The notes under the pieces are model-generated. The model saw nothing but the letters and a program-made list of their open reading frames with translations, did not search any database and had not been told where the DNA came from. A stretch of 64,000 nucleotides of DNA. Source: Picochlorum sp. 'celeri' (taxonomy: Eukaryota; Chlorophyta; Trebouxiophyceae). The translations under genes and the position numbers were made by a program. Shown one piece after another: positions 1 to 11,017 of this stretch. How positions within the stretch are numbered: position 1 is the first letter of the stretch; the number at the start of each line of letters is the position of its first letter. The stretch lies in contig JAACMV010000024.1 in the NCBI GenBank assembly GCA_010909725.1, positions 62,001 to 126,000 on the forward strand, read 5' to 3'.

Positions 1-673
1 TGCGCACCTCGCGCAAGCACTGGGTGGAAGGTAATATGAGCATCATGTGGGTGTAGAAGGAAGGCATTCCACACCAGCTGAGACCACCGTTGCGAGTGCC
101 CACGCGTAGCAGCCGCAAGCACCATTTTGCTTGTCTTGCTTGGGTATGCAGCCTGCAAAGTTGAGGCAGCCTAGACCCTCCTTCTTGTGGTGGGGGCCGA
201 CATTCGTGTCGTACTTCCAGCAGCGAGCATTATCAGGCAGCAGTTCTCGTGTGAGCTTGGTGATCTCTCTCAGGATCTCTTGTGGCACTCTGGTGAATTC
301 TGCGCATACAGGATTCTCGAAATGACAAAGGTGTTCCACAATCGGAACTTTCCAAAACAGGAGATCCTGTTAGCTTTAATGACCTTGGCTGTCGTTGCCA
401 TGCTGTTCAGTTTGCTGTCCCAGTCGACCGTCGGTGGTGCTGTCCCACGGTGCAACGGTGATACCCAGCACCTTGGGCCTCCGTCACCAATTGGAATCCC
501 TCCAGTGCACGGGGTAGTGTGGAGGGTATCCTGCCGATGGCCACAGGTTGTGTCTTCCCTCGATTCAATCGCTGTCTAGTAGCCTGATGAAACATGTCCA
601 TGCAGGCTCTGAACGTCTTGACCTGCTCTTGGCTGCCAAGAAACACTTTGCTATCATCTGCATATTGGCTCAT
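1..673 (-). mobile_element. Decayed non-LTR (LINE) reverse transcriptase fragment
   Basis: The minus strand carries pieces of a reverse transcriptase in at least three frames. At about 673-530 a piece reads QYADDSKVFLGS followed by FRACMDMFHQATRQRLN and GKTQ. This is the YADD catalytic box and following thumb-like segment of LINE reverse transcriptases (YADD, then F...SG..LN..KT). Around 400-280 another frame reads FGKFRLWNTFVISRILYAQ, which fits the segment after the palm. Around 200-130 a third frame gives KKEGLGCLNF, like the GGLG/LN stretch further along. The frame changes and the cut at the window edge mean it cannot make a full enzyme as it stands. I infer a dead retrotransposon copy running off the left end. 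Its clade is undetermined, and so is any relation to the repeat copies at 13675 and 20538. Confidence 0.65.
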
Positions 674-1981
674 ATTCCCTCATGGCTTTTCACTGGAGCA
701 AGTGAGAAAGATGAGTGCATATAATCAAGACGATGATGATGTTTGATCATAGATAGGGTATTAGCGTATAAATTACTACTAGGGGTAAAGAAGAAGAAAT
801 AGATATACCTCAACTTTGTTTGTAGCAGTTCTAGAGTCAAGCTCAGCATTTGTTATCGTAGAAAATGGCAACAACCACCATAACGAATTCCATATCATCA
901 TTTACAAATTCATATACCGTAGTAGGTCCGCAATTTTCGGAAGGAATTTGGAAAACTGAAAATGGCCTAAATCCGAAAATCTTCGGAGTGCAAAACCACG
1001 AAACCAGTGATATACGGTGGATTTAAATATCAATTAATGTATAATTATGACATTCCCCAAGCGAAAATAGGATCAAATAGCGGTAAGCGGGAGATATGGT
1101 CGGATTATATTGTCTGGAGCCAACCTCTGGCCACACTTGGTCCTGCTGCAGCTGCTGGTGGCTCTAATTCTCATCGAAACACGGTTAATCTCTTTTCCGC
1201 CGATATCGTTGGCCTAATATCATCCTTTATAACACTAACAGTCGTGCCTAAGGTGATAATCGTCTGCAAAAACGTGGAAACAGGCCCTTACTCTCAGGAC
1301 CCACCCTGAGTGATCACCCCTGACTGGCCTCATTCGCGTGCCACTGATGCTCACAAGCGCTCATGTCGCCATCTTATGTCTTCTATATGCATTATTCTTG
1401 GCGTTTGCTGCCCAAGAGCGACATACCTCGCCTGTAGAGAGCCTGCTGCCTCTGGCAAAGTCAACCAGTTTGGCAAAAAGAGGTTTTCTTTGCACTCATG
1501 TGCGATATTTTCACCCGATGTCGTATTATCAGCACTCTAAGAAGTTCTTTAATGGTCCTGGGTGGGTTATCGGTGGCAGAGGGCCCTCTACTGAGGCGAT
1601 GTCTTGTGGCAACAGGGCAACCAACCCCAACGACCCAACCCAAAATCGTCGACGTAAGTGGCCCTTTTTCTTCTTGTAATAGCAATATAATATTGAGTTA
1701 GTGATATTTCAGGGGGCGAGGGAATTGAAACAGCGCCCATTGTCCATCAAAAATCGCCATGAAGTGGTGTCGCCACGGATTCGCTCATTCGAGCGTCGTT
1801 GTTGATTTTTGAGAGTTTCAAAGGGCGGTTTCGGAGCGTGAGAGGTACCACTGGAATCAGTAGAATTCAAGCTTTTTTCAAGCCATATTTGAGAGGATAT
1901 CTCTCACTTTTGATCAAAGTATCGGGCTAAATCTCATATTTTCGGAAGGATTTCACTTTTTGCAAGTCTCATTTCCGAAAC
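674..1981. other. Non-coding stretch between two mobile elements
   Basis: I see no gene here. Several short open frames exist but none resembles a known protein. The sequence TTTTCGGAAGGA occurs at about 935 and again at about 1940, close to the transposon boundary, and a second CCGAAAATC-type word lies at about 975. This suggests a small dispersed or inverted AT-rich repeat, but I could not define its ends. Confidence 0.4.
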
Positions 1982-1984
1982 ATT

Positions 1985-2010
1985 CCCTAGTACCATCTGG
2001 GGATTGGTTC
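1985..2010 (+). repeat. Left terminal inverted repeat
   Basis: The 26 bases starting CCCTAGTACCATCTGGGGAT are the exact reverse complement of 10051-10076. The flanking ATT at 1982-1984 matches ATT at 10077-10079. If the outermost T of the left duplication is counted, the identity is 27 bases. Confidence 0.95.
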
Positions 2011-2220
2011 GCAGTTCAGCGAAACAATAGCAGGTGATAAATTACGCGGTCCGATTGTAAAATAGAACACTTATGTATAATTATATTGTGAAAATTCACA
2101 GTTGGGAGAAAACTCTCGTCACAGACGGATTTCTCGACGAATGGGGCAACGGTGGCAGTGAACACGAGTGTTCCCATCACCAATCGAGGATGGAGGCGCA
2201 TTTTTGGGCTCATTGTGGCG

Positions 2221-2659
2221 TCACCCCCGCGAGCGATATTCTCCGCGATATTCTCCATAACACTTAGATATGTTAAATCTACTATACGATTGTGCCAACA
2301 GGAGCGTTGATAATTGCTGGCCGTGAAAGTCGTCGAGCGGAGACGACTGGGAACCCTTTTCCTTGGCAGCCCAAATGGCCATTAATATCGCAGATGTCCG
2401 GTCGTGTCCATGTTGGATAGGGCCATTATTAAATACATACTCTCCACCTTTCTCAGATATCTGACGAGAAAATAACGTATTTTTTAATCTTATCGTCTGC
2501 ATTCTCGAAGTCTATGACCCTGAATCCTTGCCCGGTGACATCATCAGGCTGCAAGCACTTTAAGTTGGGTTCATTGTGTGTGACGCCAGTCCTCTGTGAA
2601 AGATGTGGGTGCCTCCCCACATGTATCATACTGTCATCAACGATCAAGAAAAATTTCAT
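2221..2659 (-). other. Degenerate coding-like fragments inside the transposon
   Basis: Two adjoining minus-strand frames look coding. One (2659 down to about 2456) begins MKFFLIVDDSMIHVG and ends at a stop. The second continues in another frame from about 2460 with ISEKGGEYVFNNGPIQHGHD and further hydrophilic sequence to about 2270. The switch occurs at the TCAGATATCTGA stretch near 2456-2466, either a frameshift or an unrecognised splice. I do not recognise the protein. It may be the 3' part of the transposase gene or a third small gene. A 12-bp unit GCGATATTCTCC is repeated in tandem at about 2231-2255. Confidence 0.35.
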
Positions 2660-2927
2660 CCGTCCTCATTTTGTACTGTAAGGATACAGAATCAGCAGTG
2701 AGTGATTAATTGACGGGCCATGCCATTCCAGTTAACCAACGCACCTCCAGTTTGATAATCTCCTGCAACACTCCTATCTGTTACCATAGAGAACAACTCT
2801 ATCTTCAGATTTCAGCCCATCCTTGATTGAGAAACGTGTCTGATTGATTTGGAAGGCTTATATCTTGTAACATCACCGCGAATCCCTTCCAGAATTTTCC
2901 TCTGCCTACCAGAATACTTCAATCCTT

Positions 2928-5616
2928 TCAGCAACCGACATTCTGTCCCCAAATGTCCACAGGCAGAAATGCCTGGACTGGCAACTGCAATTTTTGATAC
3001 TCTTCCCACTTTGACTCAATGTATCTTTTGATCAAGTGCATCTCAGATGTCGAAATATTCGCCATCTGCACCCTGGAATGGGTTCGTTGGAGAAGGATGT
3101 CATCCTGGAATTTTGGGTCTAGACTGGCCTGTGCTTCTCCTCGAGGAGTAGACCGATTAGGGTCTCCATGAATAATCGCGCATGATTCGTTCAAATATTG
3201 TAGCTGTAGGGTGTGTGCAGGATTCAGGTTCATGCCCTTAAGGTCTCCCAAGTAGGAACTCCAGGGGATAGCTGTGGTATCCTGAAATGGGTCCAAAGTC
3301 CTTGACCCTGCCTGCTCAAATGACCGATATTGTGAACACATAAAGGGAGACAGTGGTGAGGGTAAGCGATTCTCAAGTGCAACAAGTGCCCCGCCATATA
3401 TCCCGGCCCCAAAGCATCAACCCTTGTGAGATCAACTACAAGGAGCAAGCAATCTGTTCAGTAGTGAGAGAAGCTTGTCTAATGCTTTCACCAGATCTCT
3501 GTCCACTCCACCGATGTAAAGGACATAGCTAAATAGTCCAGATAGTAGGAATTGCTTCATCGGAGCTGACTCTCCGTATTCTTGACGCCAATATCCTTTT
3601 GGCGAGTGACTGGGCCTTCAATTTCATTGTCTGCTTGCTGTGTTTTCCTGAACAGTCTAGAAGGCTGTATGCAGAGTCTCGATGGTGTCGAGACATTTTT
3701 CAACACCTTTATGGCTGTAGTATTATTTAATGGGCAGTCAGTATCTGTATTGAAAGTCCACGGTGGACGGGACCTCGGAAAGCTTGTCTTTGCCTTTCGA
3801 ATCTTGGTGCACGCTTAGGTGAAGGTGTGATTCCATGTTCAGGAAGCCTTTCTTGAATAGAAGCTTCCTCGTCGCAGGATTTTCTTTCTCTCCTTCCACG
3901 AGTTTTTCCAGATGTGATCCGAAATTTTTCATCGTGTGCATGAAGCATAGCAGATGACACCTGGACGAGTCCCAGTATGGCAAACGCTCAAACACTGACT
4001 CCCCAAGGACACCAGATGCTAGTCCTGGGAACTCGTTGCGAAGCGCTGGATCCATACTTCTCCGTGCCCTTATAAAATCATGATCTTTCTCTATCCACAC
4101 GGGTGCGAATTCTCCACGTAAACTGTCTCCAGGTTCTAGGTTCCCTTTACTCAAGTAACACTGGGATGAGCCTGTGTTCTCCTCCCACTGCACTGTGCAC
4201 TTAATACATGCATCCTTTGCCCCCGCTTCATCGAGCATGGATGTTTTCTTCGTTGCTCGACCATCTTGCATCGTACAGATCAAGGCAGCTCTGTACTTTT
4301 CTCCATTAAGGACGAAACCATTCATCAAGTGATGGAACTCGTCAACAATTTGTCCAAGATACCTTTGCCACCCTTCTGCGTTGGGCTCCGTTGGCCCATC
4401 AATAAGTTGCAGCAGCTGAAGATTTTTCGAATCCATTCTTATATCAGCGGGGAGATTGAAACAAACTAGGACCACCGCACCAGCGGTGTAGGATGCCTGA
4501 GACACCCTGAAGCCATCAACAAACAAGCCAAACAGTAAAGGAGTGTAGCCATCGCTTGTAGTAAAAAAGGAGGGATATTTTCTCCTCATATCCTTCACAA
4601 ATTTAGCCGACCATATATCTGTGCATCTTGTGCTGGATTGTCGACCATTGCGAGCGGATAATTGCACCTCAGTCCTAAATTGACCGTTCTGCAGCAACCT
4701 TCTGATGGCATCCTTGACAGAACAGTATCGTATGCAGATGTTCCTTGCTAGACGACAAGAGCCATAATCGCATGTGTCATGCGGTTCCTTCGTGGCTCTG
4801 GAACTGTCATGATGCTCCCGGCACGTAAAACGTTTCTGGTACCCTGGGTGCAGAATTCTCAACATCTTCCTCATCTTTCTGTGGTCAGGGACCACAGGCA
4901 CGTTAAATAATTGATTCCACGACTGCATTCTCTCAAGTTCTTCATTGATATGTGACATCGGAGTGGTGTTTTTTTATCCACGCACCCAGCGCTTGGATGA
5001 AATACTTTCTTGGCACTGGATGCTGCACGAGGTCAGCAAGATCCTCCTTCACTCGTACCAACGGAGAGATACTGTCAGTTTGGTCTATTCTGTCATCTTC
5101 TCTAATAATCGTAGATGAAGGGACTTGACTTCCGTTCATGTGCTCCTCTCGAGTCGTATCCGTGGCACCACTGGGACAGGGAGAGGCTCCGTACTCATCC
5201 ATATCAAAGTCATAACCTCCATCTTCGTCAGTAGCCACCACAGGAACTTCATCCCCATCTAGCCCTCTCAGTCTCTTCCTGTTTTTTAATACCATTTGGG
5301 CATGCAAAATCTCTTCTCTTGTCAACTGTCTATACTTGTAAACCCACGTAGGGTTGGTTGGTTCAACATACTCAACCTGAGATGATGCATGATTCACCCT
5401 CTGCCTCTTCAAATGCGCTCGATACGTAGAGTATTGTATCAGACAAGAAGAATCACATTTCGAATGTCCACAGTTGCAGTGTGTGTACTTGGTTTCCCTG
5501 TAATACCCCCCCTTGTACTCGATTACTCCTTTCACATTCCTGAGAATCTTGCCTCTCCGACAAGGATAGATTTCATCGCTCTTCAAAGCATCTTCATTAT
5601 TGTTATTGTCAGACAT
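2928..5616 (-). CDS. Tnp2-family (EnSpm/CACTA-like) transposase, frameshifted
   Basis: The main reading runs in two frames. 5616-4942 is the N-terminal region, with a Cys/His cluster CNCGHSKCDSSC near residue 50 and an acidic middle. 4958-3738 holds the core. The core shows the Tnp2 layout: LLFGLFVDGFR (the DGF box), then VVLVCFNLP, a long stretch with LNGEKYRAALICTMQD, a KDACIKCTVQW zinc-binding-like motif, and RLPYWDSSRCHLLCFMHTM, matching the LPYWD...D-MHN motif of the family. The join at 4969-4975 is a run of seven A (minus strand); one A fewer would restore a single frame. After 3738, coding-like pieces continue to about 3400 (for example YWRQEYGESAPMKQF and GLFSYVLYIGGVD) and 3341-2928. 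They resemble the family's C-terminus but have unresolved introns or more frameshifts. The residue usually Asp before MH is Phe. Probably inactive. Confidence 0.75.
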
Positions 5617-5816
5617 GTTATATATAATTATTAAAAATAAAGTATCGGACCGGTTTTGACGCAGACGTGTCTATTCCGTTGAATGAGATTCAAACGTGGT
5701 TTGAAATAGATCTGTTGTTACGGGAGATGCACGCGCATGCAGAATTGATGACACTGACATTCCTGCGTGCTTATTAACATATATCAACTCATATATGTGT
5801 AATAATAGTCTTAAAC

Positions 5817-7616
5817 ATGGTAGTTGCTGCCTATGACGTACGAAGAACTCGTGCGCCAACGGAATGTCCACTGAGTGTAACGGTCAATAAGTTGGTCCTT
5901 TCGTGTAAAGATTATGAGGATGAGAGGTCTCTAAAGATTGCAATAGATACATTCTTTATCTCCTCGACGTATAGTATCCAGACTATCCGGGAAGAGATAT
6001 TGAGGCAATTCGCTCCACCTGCAGAACTTGACCAAGTTGCCTACCGTCTCCTCCGTCTTCTACCCACGCCGGATGATGTCACAGAAAGCATCTGCAGAGA
6101 AAATGAAGTTGTAGATGAAGCAACTGAAAGCATGTCGAAGGGAGATAGATCGCAGGTGAGGGGTTGACTGAATGCTCATACTTTTGATTGTGCTAGCAGT
6201 TCGTAGATGAGATTGTTGTCTTCCATGAAGGATCGATTGTATCAAGAGATGATCATGTTTCTGGGGCGACACCGGCCATACAATACTGAAACGAAAAATC
6301 TGGAGCCGAAAGATCCAACAAAAATAGTGAGAGAGTACCAAGCCCAAATTGTGGGCAATGCTGGTTTCTCTTTAGAAGATCACCAAGCATTCCACAACTT
6401 GTTGAAGCATGCAGACTCCTTCAGGCGGCGTTTGAATCCCATCTACCGGGCAGGAAGAGAGAAAACACCTGCCACGACGTATTACAAGGAATACAGTAGG
6501 TGTTTCGAGATTTCAGACCCTGTTGGCATCAAGTTAATGCAAAGAAATGCTGACAAATCTGGGGAAATGGAAGCGGACAATCTACCCGATTCTCACATTC
6601 CTTTTGGCACAAGAATGTTCATGATAGATTGTACTGAGAACGACACAGGGGAGAAGATTTTTCATAAATTGGGAGTATGTGCCTCTGCATGTACGTTGGT
6701 TGACTACATATGTATCTGCCTTAAATTCTCAGGAATGCGAGTATATAATTTATGCAGGCTCTTTCAATGGGTCCCAAGACAGTCCATGCTCTTGTAGTGG
6801 AGATCAAGGAGCATGTGTTTTGGTTGAACAGGTGTTCGAGGACCCCTATTCTCCTGTGAATGAGATTGTTTCACCCCATGCCGACGATGAGATCTCAATC
6901 CCATGTCGTCCACCCACCTCACCCCCAGCTGGTACCTATACAAAGTACGTGACATTATATGTTATATCTTGGGCATTGGTATCACCAAAATTGGATGCAA
7001 GTACTATTGGTGCAGCTGGCCCACACATTTCCTTGTGAAAAAAATCACAACAATCCATGAGCAGTATGAGCAAGATGCAGAGATGCTGAGGATACTAGAT
7101 CGCGACTGTCAAGAGAATGTAAGACCTGTCTTTAAAGTGGAGGACAGGTTACAGCAACTGAGGGAGTTTGTAAAGTTCAAAAAAGAACAAGCTGGGGTGG
7201 ATGAGAACTCCCCGTATCAATGCCCAAGGCCCATTATCTCTGGAGCAGGCCTAGAATCTCACTGTGGCAAATGGCTGAGTTCACTCATACATCAAGCGAT
7301 CAAAGGTAACGAAAAAGGGAGAATGAAGGCCATCCGGCTATTGAACAACGAGGTATCCATTATCATGGGGAGAGACATCAATTCGAATTGGTTTGTGAAA
7401 GAGCAGTCCAAGAGGGGTAGGAAGAAGAAATCAGAAATCTGTCCCGAACCATCAGCAGATCATATTACAGTAAAAAAGAAGAGGGGGAGGAAGCGGAAGA
7501 AATCAAGACATGACAGGAAAGCTCTTTCGGAGTTACCCGTTGATGTCTACCAGCAAGTGAAAACTACAAAGAACTCGGGCCGCGCAGTCAATGTCCCATC
7601 GAGGCTTCGAGATTAG
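5817..7616 (+). CDS. Unknown AT-hook protein carried by the transposon
   Basis: Transcribed away from the transposase, starting 200 bp from it. Supported exons are 5817-6155 and 6207 to about 6675 (CAG/gtgagg ... cgtag/ATG, in phase), then a piece from about 6732 (after ttctcag) reading ECEYIIYAGSFNGSQ, and a last piece ending at 7616 that begins near 7001 with YYWCSWPTHFLV. The third junction, near 6830-7000, is not resolved; the obvious gtacgtg donor at 6943 leaves the wrong phase. The C-terminus has two basic AT-hook-like motifs, KRGRKKK and KKRGRKRKK, which bind the minor groove of AT-rich DNA. I do not recognise the rest. The Cys-rich stretch followed by an aromatic CSWP segment loosely recalls a BAH-type chromatin domain, but this is speculative. 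Its position suggests a second transposon protein, as CACTA elements often encode, or captured cargo. Confidence 0.5.
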
Positions 7617-7854
7617 TTTAAACTGCGCATATCTTTGATGAATTCATCAATACTCAATTAGTCTACTCCAGTGATGTAAAAAGACTCCCCAATATGGTAA
7701 CTGTCGCGGCATCATATTTGAATCCACCTGTTTCAAACCTGACGCATGGAGGGGTCGTTGTTATTTATCGGTCAACGCAGGGCACTTACTGCGTTCCAAA
7801 AGTATTAAAATAAACTTTTGTTTGACGCAATATATCTATCAACTTATAGGGCAA

Positions 7855-9099
7855 ATGCCATCTGACAGTGGAGGCACTGGCGTAGTGCCAACACGCAGCA
7901 CATCTCCGGGTTGCACAGAGAGAGACATCCCGATAGGAGACGAGAATATCGATCCATCACAAAGCAAGGACAATATTGATTTAGTCCAGAGAAAAATTAT
8001 CGAGGATATCGTCGACAGATTCTGTCCTAGAGTTGTCCAGGACTCTGCTAAGAGGGAAGGAGAGTGGGGCATGTTTGCCACGCCAGAAGCCACGAATGAG
8101 GCTTCAAAAGATGCATATGAAAAAATCCCTTACATCAAGATGACCATAGAGATTGTGACGCGGGCTGAACAAGAGCCAAAGTACGATCCCATTGAAGGAC
8201 AGAAAGCAGCAAAAAGGTACTCTGCATTTCAAACAAAATAGCAATACATATATGTGCGTAGTTCCCCTGTTATCAACAAGCATCTTGTCTTCAGGTATAT
8301 ATATTTATCGAATAGTAGAATCAGGAGAGCAGTAAAAAGAAAAGCAGACTGGAATAGCACTGTTGCTTTAAAATCCCTCCATGACTCTGCGCTGGCTTGG
8401 AGATCTACTTGGGCAGAGCCAGAGAATCAAGATGCATGGCTTGAGACAGTTGCTGCATGGGATAATGACCCAAAAATAATTCACTCCAGAGCCGCAAGAG
8501 AGCATCTTGCAAGTATATTCAGCGACGCGAATGACCAAGCAGAGCAAGAGAAGCTGGGAGCCCCAAATCTTGACTCTATTGAGGACTGTGTCAGGACAGT
8601 CAAGGAATGGAACACCATCCATCCAGGAGGCAATACCTGGGCAGATGTGCATAACAATTTACTGTTTTCTTTGATGATAAATTATGTCCCTCGCATTAGG
8701 AGCACCAGGACATTTCTAGACCTTGCTAATCATGAACAAGCACAAACAGCGTGGCCAGACGTTCACGAGGGGGTGAATTCTGGACCGAGGTCTCACCATA
8801 GTATGACAAAAACTCTGCGTAATAAATGGGGTGTGATCGGTGGTTGGCTTCTAGGCGCGAAGACAAAAGGCAAGCAGTTCAACTTTGATCTATCATCACA
8901 GATAAAAGCCCTGCAATTGATGAAAGAGGGCAAGATACCTTGGCCCACAAAATCAGTGAAACGTCCCACGTGCTCTAATGCCTTACATCGATTATTAGAT
9001 GACAGAATACAGGAAAAAGATCAGTCGTTGAAGCAGACTATGCCACTGCACGAGACAAATGAGCCTGGAATATCTTCTCAGGGGCACATGGCTCTTTGA
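7855..9099 (+). CDS. Unknown 378-residue transposon-borne protein
   Basis: Two exons, 7855-8216 and 8325-9099, join in phase (AAAAAG/gtactc ... gaatcag/G). The start ATG at 7855 is the first in frame. The protein is hydrophilic with no signal peptide or membrane span. The N-terminus is Ser/Thr/Asp-rich and the middle mostly helical and charged. A Trp-rich block (WNSTVALKSLHDSALAWRST at the start of exon 2, then WAEPENQDAW) recurs as WADVHNN and WPDVHEG. The C-terminal part has many Lys. I recognise no family. It follows the AT-hook gene on the same strand with a 238-bp gap and lies wholly inside the terminal repeats, so it is either a transposition accessory protein or host-derived cargo. Confidence 0.55.
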
Positions 9100-10050
9100 A
9101 AAGGTCGAGAGGTTCTAGAAACTCACTATCATCATCTGAGCACCACAAATGGTTATGACGGCAGCAGACCAGCCATTTACACGCGTGAACAGGGACCGAC
9201 GATGGAAACCTTGCTTGGCTCATGATGATCATGAGGAGTCCTGGTCGATCAAAGTGCAAGACGCTACCGACTCTGCCCATATTAATAATTAAATGGTGAA
9301 GTATGTAAGAAATTTAATAATAATTGAAAAGGAATCATTCGGGCTATGACATTATGGCGCTGGAGATAGGTGAGTTCTTTCCCGTCTCGTCCAGTGGTAG
9401 TTCGTTGAAACGTTTACCCCATTCCTTGTTGTGCAGGAAACCTTCCCCGTCGAACTATTCCATCTAGGTAAGTTATATCATCATTTTACTGCAGACAATG
9501 GATAAACTGGCATGCGGATAGCCGCTGCGTGGTGACTCAATAGTTGACGGTTGGAACGGTGATACTCGTAGAGGCATAGACGACTGATAGCAACGTCTCA
9601 CCGCCTTCTTGAATATTCTAGTCTTATTTACTGTAACAGGAATGCATAGCAATTGGTGTACGCGATTGGATGCGCGAGCATCCAAATCGCGCGAGCACCG
9701 AAGAAATAGTCACAAAGAGCGCTCAGCTCCAATAGGGGTATCAATGAGCGATAGTCCCGTCTTCATGTCACAACACAACCCTTAAACAAGGTACTGGTCG
9801 CGACTGGCGCAGGGATCACAACGGGCGGCTGAGCCGATAGTGGTCACAACGAGCCCTGTTGGCCCAAAGAGTGGTCACACTTTGGCACCGCGACCCTGAA
9901 AATCCGAGGATCTCAAACCGTGACCATTTCTTACCAAAAGCGCACGAAAGTGAATCTAAAATTTCATAGAGTAAAAGTATGTATTCAGCGAGATGATGCA
10001 GCCCGCGATTATTGGCGAATTTGGTGCACGGTTCGAAGAGGTTTAATAAG
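9100..10050. other. Right subterminal region of the transposon
   Basis: I see no convincing gene. Between 9770 and 9890 the motif GTGGTCACA occurs twice (TAGTGGTCACAACG and GAGTGGTCACACTT) beside related TCACAAC words. Short repeats of this kind in subterminal DNA are typical transposase-binding sites of CACTA elements, but I found no matching set near the left end. Confidence 0.35.
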
Positions 10051-10076
10051 GAACCAATCCCCAGATGGTACTAGGG
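10051..10076 (-). repeat. Right terminal inverted repeat
   Basis: Exact reverse complement of 1985-2010, followed by ATT (10077-10079), the second copy of the target duplication. Confidence 0.95.
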
Positions 10077-10079
10077 ATT

Positions 10080-11017
10080 ACGGACACTACGGTATATAAA
10101 GTAATTATAATACCATACCAAAGATGCCGCTGCAGCGTAGTTGCAGTAATAAAGAGCAACAATCGCATTCCTCCTCAATATATTGATATATATCGATATT
10201 GCTGATATATATCAGCATGCATTCATTCATTTAAATCCCTTTCTTCTTCTTCCTCTCTGTGCGCCCCATCGATGTTTCCAGCAGCAGCAGTCAATAGAAG
10301 CAGGTATATATATTATTATTATACAATCATAACACCATGGTGTCATCTATATTGGCCAATAGATGATTCATCCACCATCGATGCTGCAGCATCATCGCGA
10401 CAATCATTGATCAAGTGAATGATCGAAACCCTCTCTTTCTCTCTTTCTCTCTTTACGAGTATTATCACCATCATTATAATAATCAGAAGAAGAAGAAGAA
10501 GAAGGGGTCTATATATCGAGTGCCTTGCAACACTGGTGCTGCTGTGTGCCGAATCATCAATTCAATGATGATCGAATTGATTCAATTCAGACTCTTTTTC
10601 TCTCTCTCCTCCCTTCTTTGATTCATTCATTCATATTATGAACAGAATAATAATAATAATGAATCCTACTATGCACAATGGAAGTGGAGGAAGAGGTGAT
10701 GACATGACCTATCAGCAGGTCCTCATTATTGGATCCATCTATAGATGGTCTTTATCCTACTCGTATTAGTATCGACAGTGTGGGGTTGTGTATTACATGG
10801 AGTCAGTGGGTTATGAGAACAAATGAATATATACTGTGTATGTACATGGCACACTACACACAGCTTCCTGATGACAGCATCAGAAGTATGTGTATGCCTG
10901 GCATATGTACTTTTGTGTTTGATAGATATGTGGTAGAAAAGGTCATCATCATCAATACTTCTTCTTCTGGTGCTGCTGGTTTCCTTTCGGCAGAGAGATT
11001 CTTTGATTAAAAAAGAT
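10080..11017. other. Low-complexity intergenic DNA
   Basis: No gene is evident. The stretch has AT-rich palindromes (GCTGATATATATCAGC at 10201-10216 is perfect), a TCTCTTTC microsatellite at about 10430, an AAG run at about 10487-10503, and ATT/TAA runs. It includes the 3' flank of the minus-strand gene ending at 11018. Confidence 0.5.

Larger units (their letters stand above)
1985..10076. mobile_element. 8.1-kb Tnp2/CACTA-like DNA transposon with cargo genes
   Basis: The element is bounded by perfect 26-bp terminal inverted repeats (1985-2010 and 10051-10076) beginning CCCTAGTACC. It is flanked by the same three bases, ATT, at 1982-1984 and 10077-10079, which is a 3-bp target-site duplication. 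Inside, the minus strand (about 2900-5616) encodes a Tnp2-type transposase like those of EnSpm/CACTA elements. The plus strand (5817-9099) encodes two multi-exon genes of unknown role. CACTA elements make 3-bp duplications and usually end CACTA or CACTG; here the end is CCCTA, so this may be a variant lineage. The transposase holds at least one frameshift, so this copy is probably non-autonomous, while its perfect terminal repeats suggest recent activity. Confidence 0.85.

Noticed and set aside
1007..1540. Plus-strand open frames between the two left mobile elements
   Set aside because: No homology, no signal or domain, and composition like the surrounding non-coding DNA.
4969..4975. Programmed -1 frameshift at A AAA AAA in the transposase
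   Set aside because: The downstream frame needs a +1 shift relative to the upstream frame, so a -1 slip would not reach it; plain indel is simpler.
10031..10040. GGTTCGAA word as a tRNA B box
   Set aside because: No A box, acceptor stem or cloverleaf could be drawn around it. I found no tRNA or rRNA gene in the window, though a covariance-model scan would be decisive.
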